Part shown: piece by piece, positions 1 through 7,828 of the stretch
How the letters are laid out: each line of letters opens with the position of its first letter
Numbering within the stretch: the stretch's first letter is position 1
DNA from: Xanthomonas citri pv. mangiferaeindicae
GTDB taxonomy: Bacteria > Pseudomonadota > Gammaproteobacteria > Xanthomonadales > Xanthomonadaceae
Reading direction: 5' to 3'
Assembly: GCA_002240395.1 (NCBI GenBank)
Contig: CP016836.1
Span: 2,108,001 to 2,172,000 of the forward strand
Length of the DNA stretch: 64,000 nt
The notes under the pieces: model-generated
Databases searched by the model: none
What the model was told of the DNA's origin: nothing
The model's input: the letters and a program-made list of their open reading frames with translations, nothing else
Made by a program: the position numbers and the translations under genes

Positions 1-2
1 AC

Positions 3-164
3 GGTCCGGTGGGCTACGGTGGCCTGGGCCTGCTGCCCGGCGATGGGATGTACGACGCGTTCGACACGCCATTCGGGCCGACCTGGCGCGACATCCATGA
101 GCCGTGGCCGGCCGGGCGGACGCGCTCGGGCTCGTGGACCGAGGGGCGTCGGCCCTGGCGCTGA
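3..164 (+). CDS. C-terminal fragment of a hypothetical protein (cut by window edge)
   Basis: An open frame enters from the left edge and stops with TGA at 162-164, giving 53 residues. The tail is rich in Gly, Trp, Pro and Arg, with GGLGLLPGDG and FGPTWRDIHE, and ends RRPWR. I do not recognise the family. The frame is supported only by being open from the edge and by the 103-base non-coding gap before the next gene, which has its own ribosome binding site. The start lies outside the window. Confidence 0.45.
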   Translation, partial: GPVGYGGLGLLPGDGMYDAFDTPFGPTWRDIHEPWPAGRTRSGSWTEGRRPWR

Positions 165-267
165 CCGTGCCGCGCTCGAGCTGCGTCGCATTGCATCGCG
201 CTCACATCCGCCTGCCTACATTGGCTCGGCGCCATCCGGCGCAATGCAGCGAAGTGGAGGCGAAACG

Positions 268-666
268 ATGACGATGAAGATTCCCCAGGGCGCGATGATC
301 GTGGTGGCCAACGGGGGCGCGGCGCGCGTGTTCACCAACGTTGGCGAGGCAGGCACGCTGGCCTTGCGCCAGGAAGCGTTGCTCGAAGGCATGAACCTCG
401 ACGACGACGGCCCGGCCGGCGCGATGCCCGCAGAATCGAGCGCATCGCAGCTCGACGAGGCCACATTCGCCAAGCAGCTGGCCCTGGGGCTCAACGAAGG
501 CGCGCTGAAGAACAAGTTCACCGACCTGGTGCTGATCGCCGACCCGAACACGCTGGGACGGGTGCGTCCGTTGCTGCACAAGGAGACCACCCAGCGCCTG
601 GTCGCAGATCTGGCCAAGGACTACACGAACCTGCCGCTCGACGCGATCGAGCGTGCATTATCTTGA
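268..666 (+). CDS. Host attachment family protein
   Basis: This 132-residue protein resembles the family named 'protein required for attachment to host cells' (PF10116 type). The N-terminal half has the typical beta-strand start (IPQGAMIVVANGGAARVF) and a variable acidic middle. The C-terminal half has FTDLVLIADPNTLGRVRPLL followed by a helix ending near a DLTNLPLD-like segment. The ATG at 268 is preceded by a good ribosome binding site (GGAGG at 256-260); the longer upstream open frame lacks one. The thioredoxin-like gene starts 17 bases after the stop, so the two are probably co-transcribed. The family name comes from Agrobacterium attachment work; the biochemical role is not established. 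It shows no signal peptide, so it is probably cytoplasmic. Confidence 0.75.
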   Translation: MTMKIPQGAMIVVANGGAARVFTNVGEAGTLALRQEALLEGMNLDDDGPAGAMPAESSASQLDEATFAKQLALGLNEGALKNKFTDLVLIADPNTLGRVRPLLHKETTQRLVADLAKDYTNLPLDAIERALS

Positions 667-682
667 GCCGGAGCGGCTGATC

Positions 683-1006
683 ATGGCCTGGACCGCACGT
701 TACTCCGCGAACACGCCCACGCGCGACGACATCGACGCCATGACAGGCGTGCTCGCACTCGAGTTCGGAACCAACTGGTGCGGTCACTGCCAGGCCGCGC
801 AGCCGCTGCTGCGTGCTGCGATCGAGCGGCGTCGGGATCTTGCCCACATCAAGGTCGAAGACGGCAAGGGCCGGCCGCTGGGCCGCAGCTTCGGCGTGAA
901 ACTGTGGCCGACCCTGGTCGTGCTGCGCAACGGTGTCGAGGTCGCCCGCGTCACGCGCCCCGGTTCGGTTGAAGACGTGGAGGCTGCGCTCGCCGCATCC
1001 GACTGA
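683..1006 (+). CDS. Thioredoxin family protein
   Basis: The 107-residue product is a single thioredoxin domain with the redox motif WCGHC near residue 31 and the cis-Pro segment KLWPTLVVL near residue 75. It has no signal peptide, so a cytoplasmic disulfide reductase role is likely. The ATG at 683 follows a GGAG at 670-673; a GTG at 653 in the same frame would add ten residues overlapping the upstream gene and is less likely. It lies 17 bases after the host-attachment-family gene and converges on the glycosylase gene with a 9-base gap. The CGHC pair is closer to PDI-type than to the CGPC of classical TrxA, which suggests a specialised substrate. Confidence 0.8.
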   Translation: MAWTARYSANTPTRDDIDAMTGVLALEFGTNWCGHCQAAQPLLRAAIERRRDLAHIKVEDGKGRPLGRSFGVKLWPTLVVLRNGVEVARVTRPGSVEDVEAALAASD

Positions 1007-1015
1007 GTCGAGCGG

Positions 1016-1618
1016 TCAGCGTGGCGCGCGCTTGCGCGGCAGCGACCGGAACCGCGAGACATGCGGATGGTCCGGCACGGCCCAGCGCCAGGGGCGGTCG
1101 GCGGCGCGACGGATGCCGATACGCGGCGTGGCGATGGGCGCATCGGGTGGCGGCGTACCGTCGTCGCCGATCCACAGGCGAGCGCGGCGCGAGGTCAGGT
1201 CCAGCCCGCCATCGGCGCCCGAGACCCCGAAGGCCTGGGCCAGACGCCCCGGCCCGGACGCCAGCAAGGCCGGGTCGGCGGTGCCGCGTGCGGCGGCCAT
1301 CTCGGCCAGCCCGAGCAACGGCTCGGCTGCGCGCAGCAGTACGCCATGGCCGCAGCGGTCGCCGCACACCGCGTTGATCGCCCAGTGGATGCCGTAGATG
1401 AAGTACGCGTACAGATGGCCGGGCGGTCCGAACATCACCCGGTTGCGTGGCGTGGGGCCACGGAACGAATGGGCCGCCTCGTCCTCGGCGCCGCAGTAGG
1501 CCTCGACCTCGACGATGCGGGCCCGGCGGCCATCGCGGGCCACCAGGCACTTGTTGAGCAGGTCCGGCGCGACGCGGCGGGCATCGCGCGCGTAGAACGA
1601 TCGGGGCAGGGGACGCAT
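1016..1618 (-). CDS. DNA-3-methyladenine glycosylase (AAG/MPG family)
   Basis: This 200-residue protein matches the alkyladenine DNA glycosylase family, which excises 3-methyladenine and related alkylated bases to start base excision repair. Visible signatures are the N-terminal RSFYARDARRVAPDLLNK, the catalytic-region motif VEVEAY followed by DEAAHSFRGPTPRNRVMFG, the segment YFIYGIHWAINAV, and a late SGPGRLAQAFG. Length matches the bacterial family (about 190-210 residues). The ATG at 1618 is the first in register with the family start. It converges on the thioredoxin-like gene and follows the rnk-like gene on the same strand by about 50 bases. Confidence 0.9.
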   Translation of the reverse strand: MRPLPRSFYARDARRVAPDLLNKCLVARDGRRARIVEVEAYCGAEDEAAHSFRGPTPRNRVMFGPPGHLYAYFIYGIHWAINAVCGDRCGHGVLLRAAEPLLGLAEMAAARGTADPALLASGPGRLAQAFGVSGADGGLDLTSRRARLWIGDDGTPPPDAPIATPRIGIRRAADRPWRWAVPDHPHVSRFRSLPRKRAPR

Positions 1619-1668
1619 GGTGCGAGCTTGCCGCTGCCGGCATCGCCGGCGCGCGAAACCGGGCCGGA

Positions 1669-2093
1669 TCAGCCCTCGAACGGCTGCACGGAGGTGACGC
1701 GCAGGCGCAGGACGCCGCCGGGCGTCGGCCAGTCGATGCACTGTCCGATCGACAGACCGAGCAATGCGGCGCCGACCGGCGCGAGCACCGAGACGTGGCC
1801 CTTGGCGACATCGGCCTCCTGGGGATAGACCAGGGTGAGGTGGCGCGGGGCACCGTCGGCGTCCTCGCACTCGACGACCGTGTGCATGCGCACGACATCG
1901 GGGGCATGGCGTCGGGGGGCAGCACCTCGGCGCGGTCGAGCTCGCGCTGGAGCAGTTCGGCCGTCGGGTGGTTGCGCAGCGCGGGCGACTGCAGCATGGC
2001 TTCGAGCCGCGCCAGGTCGATGCTGGACACAGTGATCGCCGGCGTGGCGCCAGCATCGGACGGCGGCAGGCCGCTGCGGGGAAGCGTGGACAT
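1669..2093 (-). pseudogene. rnk: Nucleoside diphosphate kinase regulator (Rnk-like), frameshifted
   Basis: Two overlapping frames together encode an Rnk protein, a GreA/GreB-C-terminal-domain relative that binds RNA polymerase. The N-terminal frame from ATG 2093 gives a helical hairpin ending in LDRAEVLPPDAMP. The other frame continues with DVVRMHTVVE, LVYPQEADVAKG, the family hallmark SVLAPVGAALLGL and a C-terminal GGVLRLRV. The frames switch inside the G run at 1900-1904 (C run on the coding strand). One extra base there would give a continuous 141-residue protein, close to the usual length. The conserved sequence on both sides argues for a sequencing error or very recent mutation. A GGAG lies about 7 bases before the ATG. 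Confidence 0.8.
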
Positions 2094-2358
2094 CAGGTTC
2101 TCCATCAAGAAGGGCCGGCAACGGGTGTGCCGGCGAGACACAGACGAAAGGCGACGCCCTCGCGTCGCCCCGAGGTCGATTGTGCCCCGCCACGCGCGCG
2201 CTGGCGATCCCACCTCGGTTCCGGTGGGTGCGCCGGTTGGCGTTCGTGCAGATAGTGCAGCCCATCGACGCGCTGCACACCGGGCACTCATCGGGCGGCA
2301 TTCATGATGCGTTGGCGCCGGTCACCCCGGTCGTCGCTCTCATTGACTGAAGGCCGCC

Positions 2359-2646
2359 ATGACCCCGATCCGCTATCTGCTGCGCCACTGCGCGGCTTCG
2401 CTCGACTGGACCCTGCTCGACGCCGGCTCCGGACGGACGCTTTCTCACCACCCCACGCGCGATGCTGCGTTCCGACAACTGGCGAGCGACGCCTCGGTGC
2501 TGCTGTGCGGCGCCATTGTGCGCATCCACAGCGTGGATGGCGGCTTTGAAGGCGAACGCGTGGTCCCTGCGATAACGCCGGCATCGCCGCTTCCCCGGCG
2601 CGAGCGCGAGGCCTGCTGGCAGCCGCGGGCGCCTGCGATGGCGTGA
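2359..2646 (+). CDS. Hypothetical protein
   Basis: A 95-residue open frame starts with ATG at 2359 after a modest ribosome binding site (GAAGG). The first 65 residues look like a small globular domain (TPIRYLLRHCAASLDWTLLD, then AAFRQLASDASVLLCGAIVRIH); the tail is rich in Pro, Arg and Ala and may be disordered. No signal peptide or membrane segment is evident. I do not recognise the family, and function is unknown. It stands alone between the divergent rnk-like gene and a convergent small Pro-rich gene. The start-codon context and non-random composition support it moderately. Confidence 0.5.
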   Translation: MTPIRYLLRHCAASLDWTLLDAGSGRTLSHHPTRDAAFRQLASDASVLLCGAIVRIHSVDGGFEGERVVPAITPASPLPRREREACWQPRAPAMA

Positions 2647-2682
2647 CGCGCCCTCGGCAGGCCGGCGTGGCACAGGATCGCG

Positions 2683-2886
2683 TCAGGCCGGTCGCGGTGG
2701 ATCCTGCGGGCGGGTGGGCGACGGTGGATCGCGCTGCGGCTGCGGGTCGCGTTCGGGATCGCCCGGTGTCGGCACAGGCGGATCGATCGGCCGGTCGGGC
2801 ATCGGGTCGTGCATCGGATGCGGTGCCGAGCCGGGCACGTCACCGTCGGGCATCGGGGCATCCTGCGGATCTGGCGTGCGCTGCAT
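2683..2886 (-). CDS. Small proline/aspartate-rich hypothetical protein
   Basis: The 67-residue product consists almost entirely of Pro, Asp, Arg, Gln and Met, with repeated PMPD, PHPMHDPMPD and DPPxP blocks, so it is probably intrinsically disordered. The ATG at 2886 is preceded by a GAGG-type ribosome binding site. It converges on the hypothetical gene ending at 2646 and is divergent from the SRAP-like gene. Similar low-complexity small ORFs occur in xanthomonads, but nothing in the sequence shows function. Skewed composition in GC-rich DNA could also produce a spurious frame, hence the low confidence. Confidence 0.4.
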   Translation of the reverse strand: MQRTPDPQDAPMPDGDVPGSAPHPMHDPMPDRPIDPPVPTPGDPERDPQPQRDPPSPTRPQDPPRPA

Positions 2887-3032
2887 GTCGTCATCCTCGT
2901 TGGGGAGCGCACGACCCTGGCCCGCAGCGCGGAGGCAGCACGTGAAGACCGGCGCGGCCGCTTCACGCGGCCATGGAGAGAATGCACGCATGTCCAGCCG
3001 ACAACCCGCGCCGGTGGCACCCGGTCCGAGCG

Positions 3033-3755
3033 ATGCGTAGGTTCGTGCAGGCCTTTGGTGATGCGCCGTGGCCGCCGGCGCTGCCCCGGACCGTCGGCGA
3101 GACGTTGTCGGCCACCCCGCCGCGCTACAACATCGGCAAACGGCGCCCGGCGGCGGTGATCTTCGATCGCGGCGACGGCCCGGTCGTCGAGGACTTCGAC
3201 TGGGGCCTGGTGCCGCGCTGGTCGCCGTTGCCCGAAACGCCCTACACCACGGTGACCGCGCGGCTGGCGCGGGCCCCGCGTAGCCGGATCTTCCGGCGGC
3301 CCTGGGAGACCCGCCGCTGCGCGGTGCCGATGAACGGCTACTACAAATGGGACCGCAGCGGCGAGACGCCGGTGCCGTACTTCATCCAGGCGCAGGACGG
3401 CGAGCCGCTGTTCGCTGCCGGGCTGTGGGACCACTGGGCCAAGGACACACCCGAGCTGTACACGTTCGCGGTGCTGACCCATCCCAACCCGGCGATCCCG
3501 GCGCCGCTGGTGCCCGACGGTCCGGTGTTCATGCCTGCCGCGGCAATCGGCGACTGGCTGGCCGGTCCGCCCGCGGCACCGCGCTTCCTGGAGACCATGC
3601 CGCAGCCATTGCTGGAGGCCTATCCGGTTTCGCGGCGCATCCGCAGCCCCGATGTCGACGATTACACGCTGCTCGAGCCCGCGGCGCACGAGCGCCACGA
3701 CGACGAGACCGACGGCGACTGGCTCGCGCACGCCTTCGACGAAGACGACGACTGA
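3033..3755 (+). CDS. SRAP-family (YedK/HMCES-like) protein lacking the active-site residues
   Basis: The 240-residue product has the SRAP fold signature in order: PRYNIG near 31, FDWGLVPRWSP near 55, a TAR segment at 75-77, RRCAVPMNGYYKW at 94-106, PYFIQAQDGEPLFAAGLW near 117, and YTFAVLTHPNP near 147. SRAP proteins crosslink abasic DNA through Cys2, assisted by Asn75, Glu105 and His160 (E. coli YedK numbering). Here the positions read Arg2, Thr75, Lys105 and Val160. Even the universal MCGR start is replaced by MRRF. The fold seems kept while the chemistry is lost. The ATG at 3033 aligns with the family start; an in-frame ATG at 2973 would add 20 unrelated residues. Confidence 0.8.
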   Translation: MRRFVQAFGDAPWPPALPRTVGETLSATPPRYNIGKRRPAAVIFDRGDGPVVEDFDWGLVPRWSPLPETPYTTVTARLARAPRSRIFRRPWETRRCAVPMNGYYKWDRSGETPVPYFIQAQDGEPLFAAGLWDHWAKDTPELYTFAVLTHPNPAIPAPLVPDGPVFMPAAAIGDWLAGPPAAPRFLETMPQPLLEAYPVSRRIRSPDVDDYTLLEPAAHERHDDETDGDWLAHAFDEDDD

Positions 3756-3786
3756 CGCGCTGTTGCGGTGCCGGTGGCGACGCGGA

Positions 3787-4266
3787 TCAGAAGCGCTTGC
3801 CGGTCACCGGGTCGCGACGCGGGTCGGGCACGGCGTGCATCCGCTCGAGCGTCTTCGCATCGGGCGCGCTGCGCTGGATGTCCCACTCCTGGCCGCGGGG
3901 ATAGGCGCCGACGACGCAGAACGCCGCGTCGGCCCGCACGCAGCAGTGGCCGGTGCCGACCGGCAGCAGCAGCGCATCGCCCGCACCGACCTCGACGATC
4001 GTGCCGTCGGGGCCGCCCAGCATCAGTGCGGCGGTCCCGGCGGCCACGCCAAGCACCTCGTGGGCGCTGGAATGGAAGTGGTGATAGTCGTAGACCCCGC
4101 CGCGCCAGTCGGGCGGCCAGCCGTTGGCCGAGAAGCGAGCTTCGAAGGCCGCGGCGTCGAAGGGCGCATCGGTCGCCATGCGCAGGCCACGGTAGATGCG
4201 CACCGGAAGCCGCGGATTGTTCGGCACCCAGTCGTTGCGACTCAGCGTCAGGCGTTCCTCATGCAT
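3787..4266 (-). CDS. Cupin-domain protein (YjlB-like)
   Basis: The 159-residue protein has the features of a small single-domain cupin: VYDYHHFHSSAHEVLGVAAG (first cupin motif, with metal-ligand-type His and Glu), GDALLLPVGTGHCC (second motif) and a tail with KTLERMHAVPDP. The order fits the YjlB-like cupins of unknown function, and no catalytic assignment can be made. It follows apt on the same strand with a 76-base gap and converges on the SRAP-like gene. The ATG at 4266 gives the expected N-terminal segment RNDWVPNNPRLPV. No signal peptide is visible. Confidence 0.75.
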   Translation of the reverse strand: MHEERLTLSRNDWVPNNPRLPVRIYRGLRMATDAPFDAAAFEARFSANGWPPDWRGGVYDYHHFHSSAHEVLGVAAGTAALMLGGPDGTIVEVGAGDALLLPVGTGHCCVRADAAFCVVGAYPRGQEWDIQRSAPDAKTLERMHAVPDPRRDPVTGKRF

Positions 4267-4342
4267 GGGGCGGGGACAGCGGGTGGGGGCCCGCACCATA
4301 GGTCGGCTCCCGTCGAAGCGCCGCGACGACGACGTACGTCCG

Positions 4343-4861
4343 TCAACCCGGCAACGCGACGTGCAAGGGCACGGCGCCGTCCCAGCGCGCGCGTCCACCC
4401 AGCGCTGCCAGTTCGACCAGCACCGCAGCTCCGACGACCTCGGCGCCCTGCGCCCGCGCCAGGGCGTATGCCGCACGCAGCGTGCCGCCGGTCGCCAGCA
4501 CATCGTCGACCAGGACCACGCGTGCGCCGGGCGGCAACGCATCGGCATGCATTTCCAGTCGGTCCTGGCCGTACTCGAGCGCGTAATCGTGGTGCAGCAC
4601 GCGTGCGGGCAGCTTGCCCGGCTTGCGCACCGGCACAAAGCCCGTGCCCAGCGCCTGCGCGAGCGCGGCGGCGAAGATGAAGCCGCGCGATTCGATGCCC
4701 ACGAATGCGGTCGGCGGCATGTCGCGCCACGGCGCGGCCATCGCCTCGATCGCAGCGGCGAATGCGGCACCCTCGGCCAGCACCGGGGTGATGTCCTTGA
4801 AGACGATCCCGGGTTTGGGGAAATCGGGGATCTCGCGGATCAGAGTCGACCAGTGCGGCAT
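4343..4861 (-). CDS. apt: Adenine phosphoribosyltransferase
   Basis: The 172-residue enzyme converts adenine and PRPP to AMP in purine salvage. Diagnostic segments are IPDFPKPGIVFKDITPVL at the N-terminus, GIESRGFIFAAALA, VRKPGKLPA and the PRPP-binding loop VVLVDDVLATGGTL near residue 115. Length and motif order match bacterial Apt throughout. It starts at ATG 4861 and is divergent from the lytic transglycosylase gene at 4966, leaving about 100 bases for both promoters. The cupin gene follows on the same strand. Confidence 0.95.
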   Translation of the reverse strand: MPHWSTLIREIPDFPKPGIVFKDITPVLAEGAAFAAAIEAMAAPWRDMPPTAFVGIESRGFIFAAALAQALGTGFVPVRKPGKLPARVLHHDYALEYGQDRLEMHADALPPGARVVLVDDVLATGGTLRAAYALARAQGAEVVGAAVLVELAALGGRARWDGAVPLHVALPG

Positions 4862-4965
4862 CGAAGGGGCTCGAGCAAGGGCGGGGATGATCGCCGCAAT
4901 CGGGCCGCCGACACAATGTTCACCGGGACGGGCGTATTCGCCGGAAGTTTCCTGCCGGAACCGGT

Positions 4966-5748
4966 ATGCCCGCCCAACGTGCCTCGCTCGCCTGTGGCTT
5001 CGTCCTGGCTGCCGTGCTGTCCGCCGCGCCCGCGCAGGCGCGCACGGTCTGGCGCTGCGTGCGCGACGGCACGGTGAGCCTGTCGACGGCGCCCGAGCCC
5101 GGATCGAAGTGCGAGGCCCGCCAGATCGCCGACGATGCGGTGCAGACGCCGAACCTGTGGGGTGCGATGGGGGTGTTCAGCGGTGTGCTGTACGAGCGCG
5201 AGCAGGACGGGCAACGGGTCTACGGCACGCGTCGGTTGCCGGGCGCGCGCGAGTACCTGCGCTTCACTGCTCATACGCCACCGGGCGAGCCCGCGCACGA
5301 GGGCCTGGGTGCGGTGGGTGTACCCAGGCTGCAGCCGCATTCGGCGGTGTTCGCGGCGGCTGCGAAGGCCTATGGCTTGGACGAGGCCTGGCTGCGCGCG
5401 ATCGCGCATGCCGAGAGCGGCTTCGATGCCGACGCGGTATCGCCCAAGGGCGCGCGCGGAGTGATGCAACTGATGCCGGACGTGATCGCGGACTATGGCG
5501 TTGCCGATCCGCACGCGCCCAGCGAGTCGATCCGCGCCGGCGCCCGGCATCTGCGCGCATTGCTGCGTCGCTACGGCGATGATCGCACGCTGGCGCTGGC
5601 CGCCTACAACGCCGGGATCGGCGCGGTGACGCGTTATGGCGGCGTGCCGCCTTACCCCGAAACGCAGGCCTACATCGCGAAAGTGCAGGCGCTGTACGTG
5701 CGCTATCGGGCGGCGATGGGCCACCCGGTGGAGCGCCCGGCGCTCTGA
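4966..5748 (+). CDS. Lytic transglycosylase, SLT domain, secreted
   Basis: The 260-residue protein starts with a signal peptide (hydrophobic run ending APAQA, about residues 1-25). A short Cys-containing region (WRCVRDGTVSLS, GSKCEARQI) resembling DUF4124-type modules follows. The soluble lytic transglycosylase domain spans about 125-250. It shows HAESGFDADAVSPKGARGVM with catalytic Glu150, the QLMP motif and AAYNAGIGAV near 209. Such enzymes cleave peptidoglycan to 1,6-anhydromuropeptides in the periplasm. No clear Shine-Dalgarno precedes the ATG. The gene is monocistronic, divergent from apt and convergent with the sugar dehydrogenase. Confidence 0.88.
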   Translation: MPAQRASLACGFVLAAVLSAAPAQARTVWRCVRDGTVSLSTAPEPGSKCEARQIADDAVQTPNLWGAMGVFSGVLYEREQDGQRVYGTRRLPGAREYLRFTAHTPPGEPAHEGLGAVGVPRLQPHSAVFAAAAKAYGLDEAWLRAIAHAESGFDADAVSPKGARGVMQLMPDVIADYGVADPHAPSESIRAGARHLRALLRRYGDDRTLALAAYNAGIGAVTRYGGVPPYPETQAYIAKVQALYVRYRAAMGHPVERPAL

Positions 5749-5754
5749 CCTGCT

Positions 5755-5786
5755 GCCCGTAGGCCGCGATTGCGCGGCCTGCGGGC
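5755..5786. terminator. Hairpin between convergent genes
   Basis: A 14-bp stem with a 4-base loop (GCCCGTAGGCCGCG ... CGCGGCCTGCGGGC, one G-T pair) lies seven bases after the lytic transglycosylase stop and before the end of the convergent sugar dehydrogenase gene. There is no T tract, so it may act as an mRNA 3' end stabiliser or a weak bidirectional terminator. Confidence 0.5.
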
Positions 5787-5824
5787 CGGTGACGGGCATC
5801 GCGTCTGCGGCGACGCCGCCGCGC

Positions 5825-7009
5825 TCACCCTTCGCGCGGCGCCAGCCGGATCAGTCGGCCGTCCTTGCCATCCTCGATGACCCACAACGCGCCGTCGGGG
5901 CCCTGTTCGACGCCGCGGATACGCGCGCGCATCGCAAAGCGTTCGGCCTCGCGCGCGCTGTCGCCGTCGATCTCCACGCGCACCAGGGTCTGGCCCGACA
6001 GGCCGCCGATGAAGGCGTTGCCGGTCCACGCCGGGAACAGCGTGCCCGAATAGAACATCAGGCTCGAGGGCGAAATCACCGGCGTCCAGGTGATCGCCGG
6101 CTTCTCGAACTCGGGGCGGGTGTCGTGGTCGGGGATCGGCCGACCGTCGTAGTGGTTGCCGTTGGAGACGATCGGATAGCCGTAGTTCGCGCCGCGCTTG
6201 ACCAGGTTCAGTTCGTCGCCACCGGCCGGGCCCATCTCGCTGTTCCACAGCCGGCCCTGGGCATCGAACGCGATGCCCAGCGGATTGCGATGGCCGAGCG
6301 ACCAGACCTGCGCCGCGACGCCGCCCTGGTCGACGAACGGGTTGTCGGCCGGCACGCGGCCGTCGTCCTCAAGCCGCAGGATCTTGCCGAGATTGGAGGC
6401 CATGTTCTGCGAGGGATCGAACTTCTGCCGCTCGCCCGACGAGATCCACAGCTTGCCGTCGCGGTCGAACGCGAGGCGGTGCCCGTAATGGCCGTTGCCC
6501 GAGACCTTGGGCACCTGACGCCAGATCACCTCGACGTCTTCGAGCGTGCCGGCGTCGGTGTCCAAGCGCCCGCGCGCCACGGCCGCACCGCGCCCGCCCT
6601 CGCCATCCTCGGCATAGCTCAGGTAGATCAGGCCGTTCTGCGCGAACTGCGGGTGCGGCTCGACATCGCCCAGGCCGCCTTGGCCCGCGTACGCCACGTC
6701 CGGCACACCGGTGATCTCGCGCGCCTGCCCGTCGGGCAGCGTCACCAGCTTCAGCGTCCCGGCCTTTTCGGTCACCAGCAGGCGGCCGTCGGGCAGGAAG
6801 GCCAGGGCCCACGGTTCGTCGAAGCTGGCGACCGCGGTGCTCGCGAACGGCAGGCCCTCGATCGCGTCCGCGCCAGCGGTGTCGCGCTCGGCCTGTTCCC
6901 CGCTCGAGGCCGGTGCTGACGTCGGTGCGGTGTTGGCGGCGGTGCCATCGCAGCCGATCGTCAACAACAGTGAGGCGGCGAGCGGGGCGAGCGCGAGCAG
7001 TCGTGGCAT
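5825..7009 (-). CDS. PQQ-dependent sugar dehydrogenase (aldose sugar dehydrogenase family), lipoprotein
   Basis: The 394-residue product belongs to the soluble glucose/aldose sugar dehydrogenase family (YliI-like beta-propeller). Signatures include SFDEPWALAFLPDGRLLVTE, a GQGGLGDVEPHPQF stretch, HYGHRLAFDRDGKLWISSGER, LGHRNPLGIAFD and EMGPAGGDELNLV, with a C-terminal GALWVIEDG. Family members oxidise aldoses in the periplasm with PQQ as cofactor. Residues 1-20 form a signal peptide ending in a lipobox (LTIGC), so it is probably a membrane-anchored lipoprotein. The ATG at 7009 has a GGAG upstream; the longer open frame is untranslated leader. It converges on the lytic transglycosylase. Confidence 0.9.
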   Translation of the reverse strand: MPRLLALAPLAASLLLTIGCDGTAANTAPTSAPASSGEQAERDTAGADAIEGLPFASTAVASFDEPWALAFLPDGRLLVTEKAGTLKLVTLPDGQAREITGVPDVAYAGQGGLGDVEPHPQFAQNGLIYLSYAEDGEGGRGAAVARGRLDTDAGTLEDVEVIWRQVPKVSGNGHYGHRLAFDRDGKLWISSGERQKFDPSQNMASNLGKILRLEDDGRVPADNPFVDQGGVAAQVWSLGHRNPLGIAFDAQGRLWNSEMGPAGGDELNLVKRGANYGYPIVSNGNHYDGRPIPDHDTRPEFEKPAITWTPVISPSSLMFYSGTLFPAWTGNAFIGGLSGQTLVRVEIDGDSAREAERFAMRARIRGVEQGPDGALWVIEDGKDGRLIRLAPREG

Positions 7010-7386
7010 GCGGATCTCCAGGAAACAATCGGGGAAAACCCGAGTGTGGCATACGTCCGTGCGTGCGCTGAGAACGCGGCGAATGCGCGACGGTTCGTAA
7101 ATATTGTGTTTTTGTTCAGTCATTGACATCGCATTGCGATGTTTCTGCGTTCGGACGCCGCAGTCCGGAAAGCCCATCGCGACGGGGCTGGCGGCGCGGC
7201 GTTCACCATGCGGGAACATCGGCTTACCCGGCATCGCCGAGCGTGTGGTTAAGGGGCTGTAATCAGGTGGGATTCAGAGGCCGCGGCGGTTCATTTCGGC
7301 GCAGGCAGGGTAGGGACCGTGCGGTATCCACTGACGAGGATGAAAGACCCCCGCGCCCACTTCCCCAAAGAAACGCAGGAGAGACC
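7010..7386. other. Intergenic region between divergent genes
   Basis: This 377-base stretch separates the sugar dehydrogenase (minus strand) from the EF-hand gene (plus strand). It includes an AT-richer patch at about 7096-7145 (AAATATTGTGTTTTTGTTC) that is likely to hold promoter elements. A CATTGACATCGCATTGCGATG stretch at 7122-7142 carries a short inverted repeat (CATCGCA/TGCGATG). No ORF with convincing family support is seen. Confidence 0.4.
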
Positions 7387-7752
7387 ATGATGAAGAATGC
7401 TCGCAAGCCGCTGATCGCCGCCATTGCTCTGGGTGCCGCGATGGTCATGCCGATGGCATTCGCGCAGGACCCGACCGCGGAACAGGCGCCGCCGACCACG
7501 GAGGCGACCACGCAGGACTATGCGCAGGATGCGACGGCCGAGGCGCCGCAGGCGCAGCAGGGCCAGGTCACCTGGGCGGATCTGGACACTGACGGTGACG
7601 GCCGTCTGAGCCAGACCGAGGCCGCCGGCCTTGAGGGCCTGGCGCAGGTCTTCAGTGATGTCGATGCCGACGGCGATGGCTTCATCACGCCGGAGGAGTA
7701 TCGCAACTACGTCAACGCCCAGACCTCGGGTGCGGGTGCCAGCGAGAACTGA
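7387..7752 (+). CDS. Secreted EF-hand calcium-binding protein
   Basis: The 121-residue protein has a signal peptide (ending AFAQ, about residues 1-26), a Thr/Ala/Gln-rich linker, and two EF-hand loops. Loop 1 is DTDGDGRLSQTE, inside a loop-helix starting near residue 65; loop 2 is DADGDGFITPEE, near residue 91. Both have Asp at ligand positions 1, 3 and 5 and Glu at 12, so both should bind calcium. The start is ATG 7387 after AGGAGA at 7378-7383; a second ATG follows at once. Small secreted EF-hand proteins of this type are common in xanthomonads, with no settled role. A strong terminator follows. Confidence 0.85.
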   Translation: MMKNARKPLIAAIALGAAMVMPMAFAQDPTAEQAPPTTEATTQDYAQDATAEAPQAQQGQVTWADLDTDGDGRLSQTEAAGLEGLAQVFSDVDADGDGFITPEEYRNYVNAQTSGAGASEN

Positions 7753-7764
7753 GTCTCGCTTGCT

Positions 7765-7789
7765 TGCAGGCCGCTGATGGCGGCCTGCA
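7765..7789 (+). terminator. Hairpin after the EF-hand gene
   Basis: A ten-base-pair stem (TGCAGGCCGC / GCGGCCTGCA) with a short loop sits just after the EF-hand stop, ahead of the T-tract terminator at 7802. The two stacked hairpins probably define the 3' end together. Confidence 0.5.
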
Positions 7790-7801
7790 GTCCAGACCAA
7801 G

Positions 7802-7827
7802 GCGGCCCCGTTGGGGCCGCTTTTTTT
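7802..7827 (+). terminator. Rho-independent terminator
   Basis: The stem GCGGCCCC/GGGGCCGC with loop GTT is followed directly by seven T residues (7821-7827). It is well placed to end the EF-hand transcript. Confidence 0.85.
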
Positions 7828-7828
7828 G

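Noticed and set aside
653..682. GTG start adding ten residues to the thioredoxin-like protein
   Set aside because: It would overlap the upstream gene and lacks a ribosome binding site, whereas ATG 683 has GGAG at good distance.
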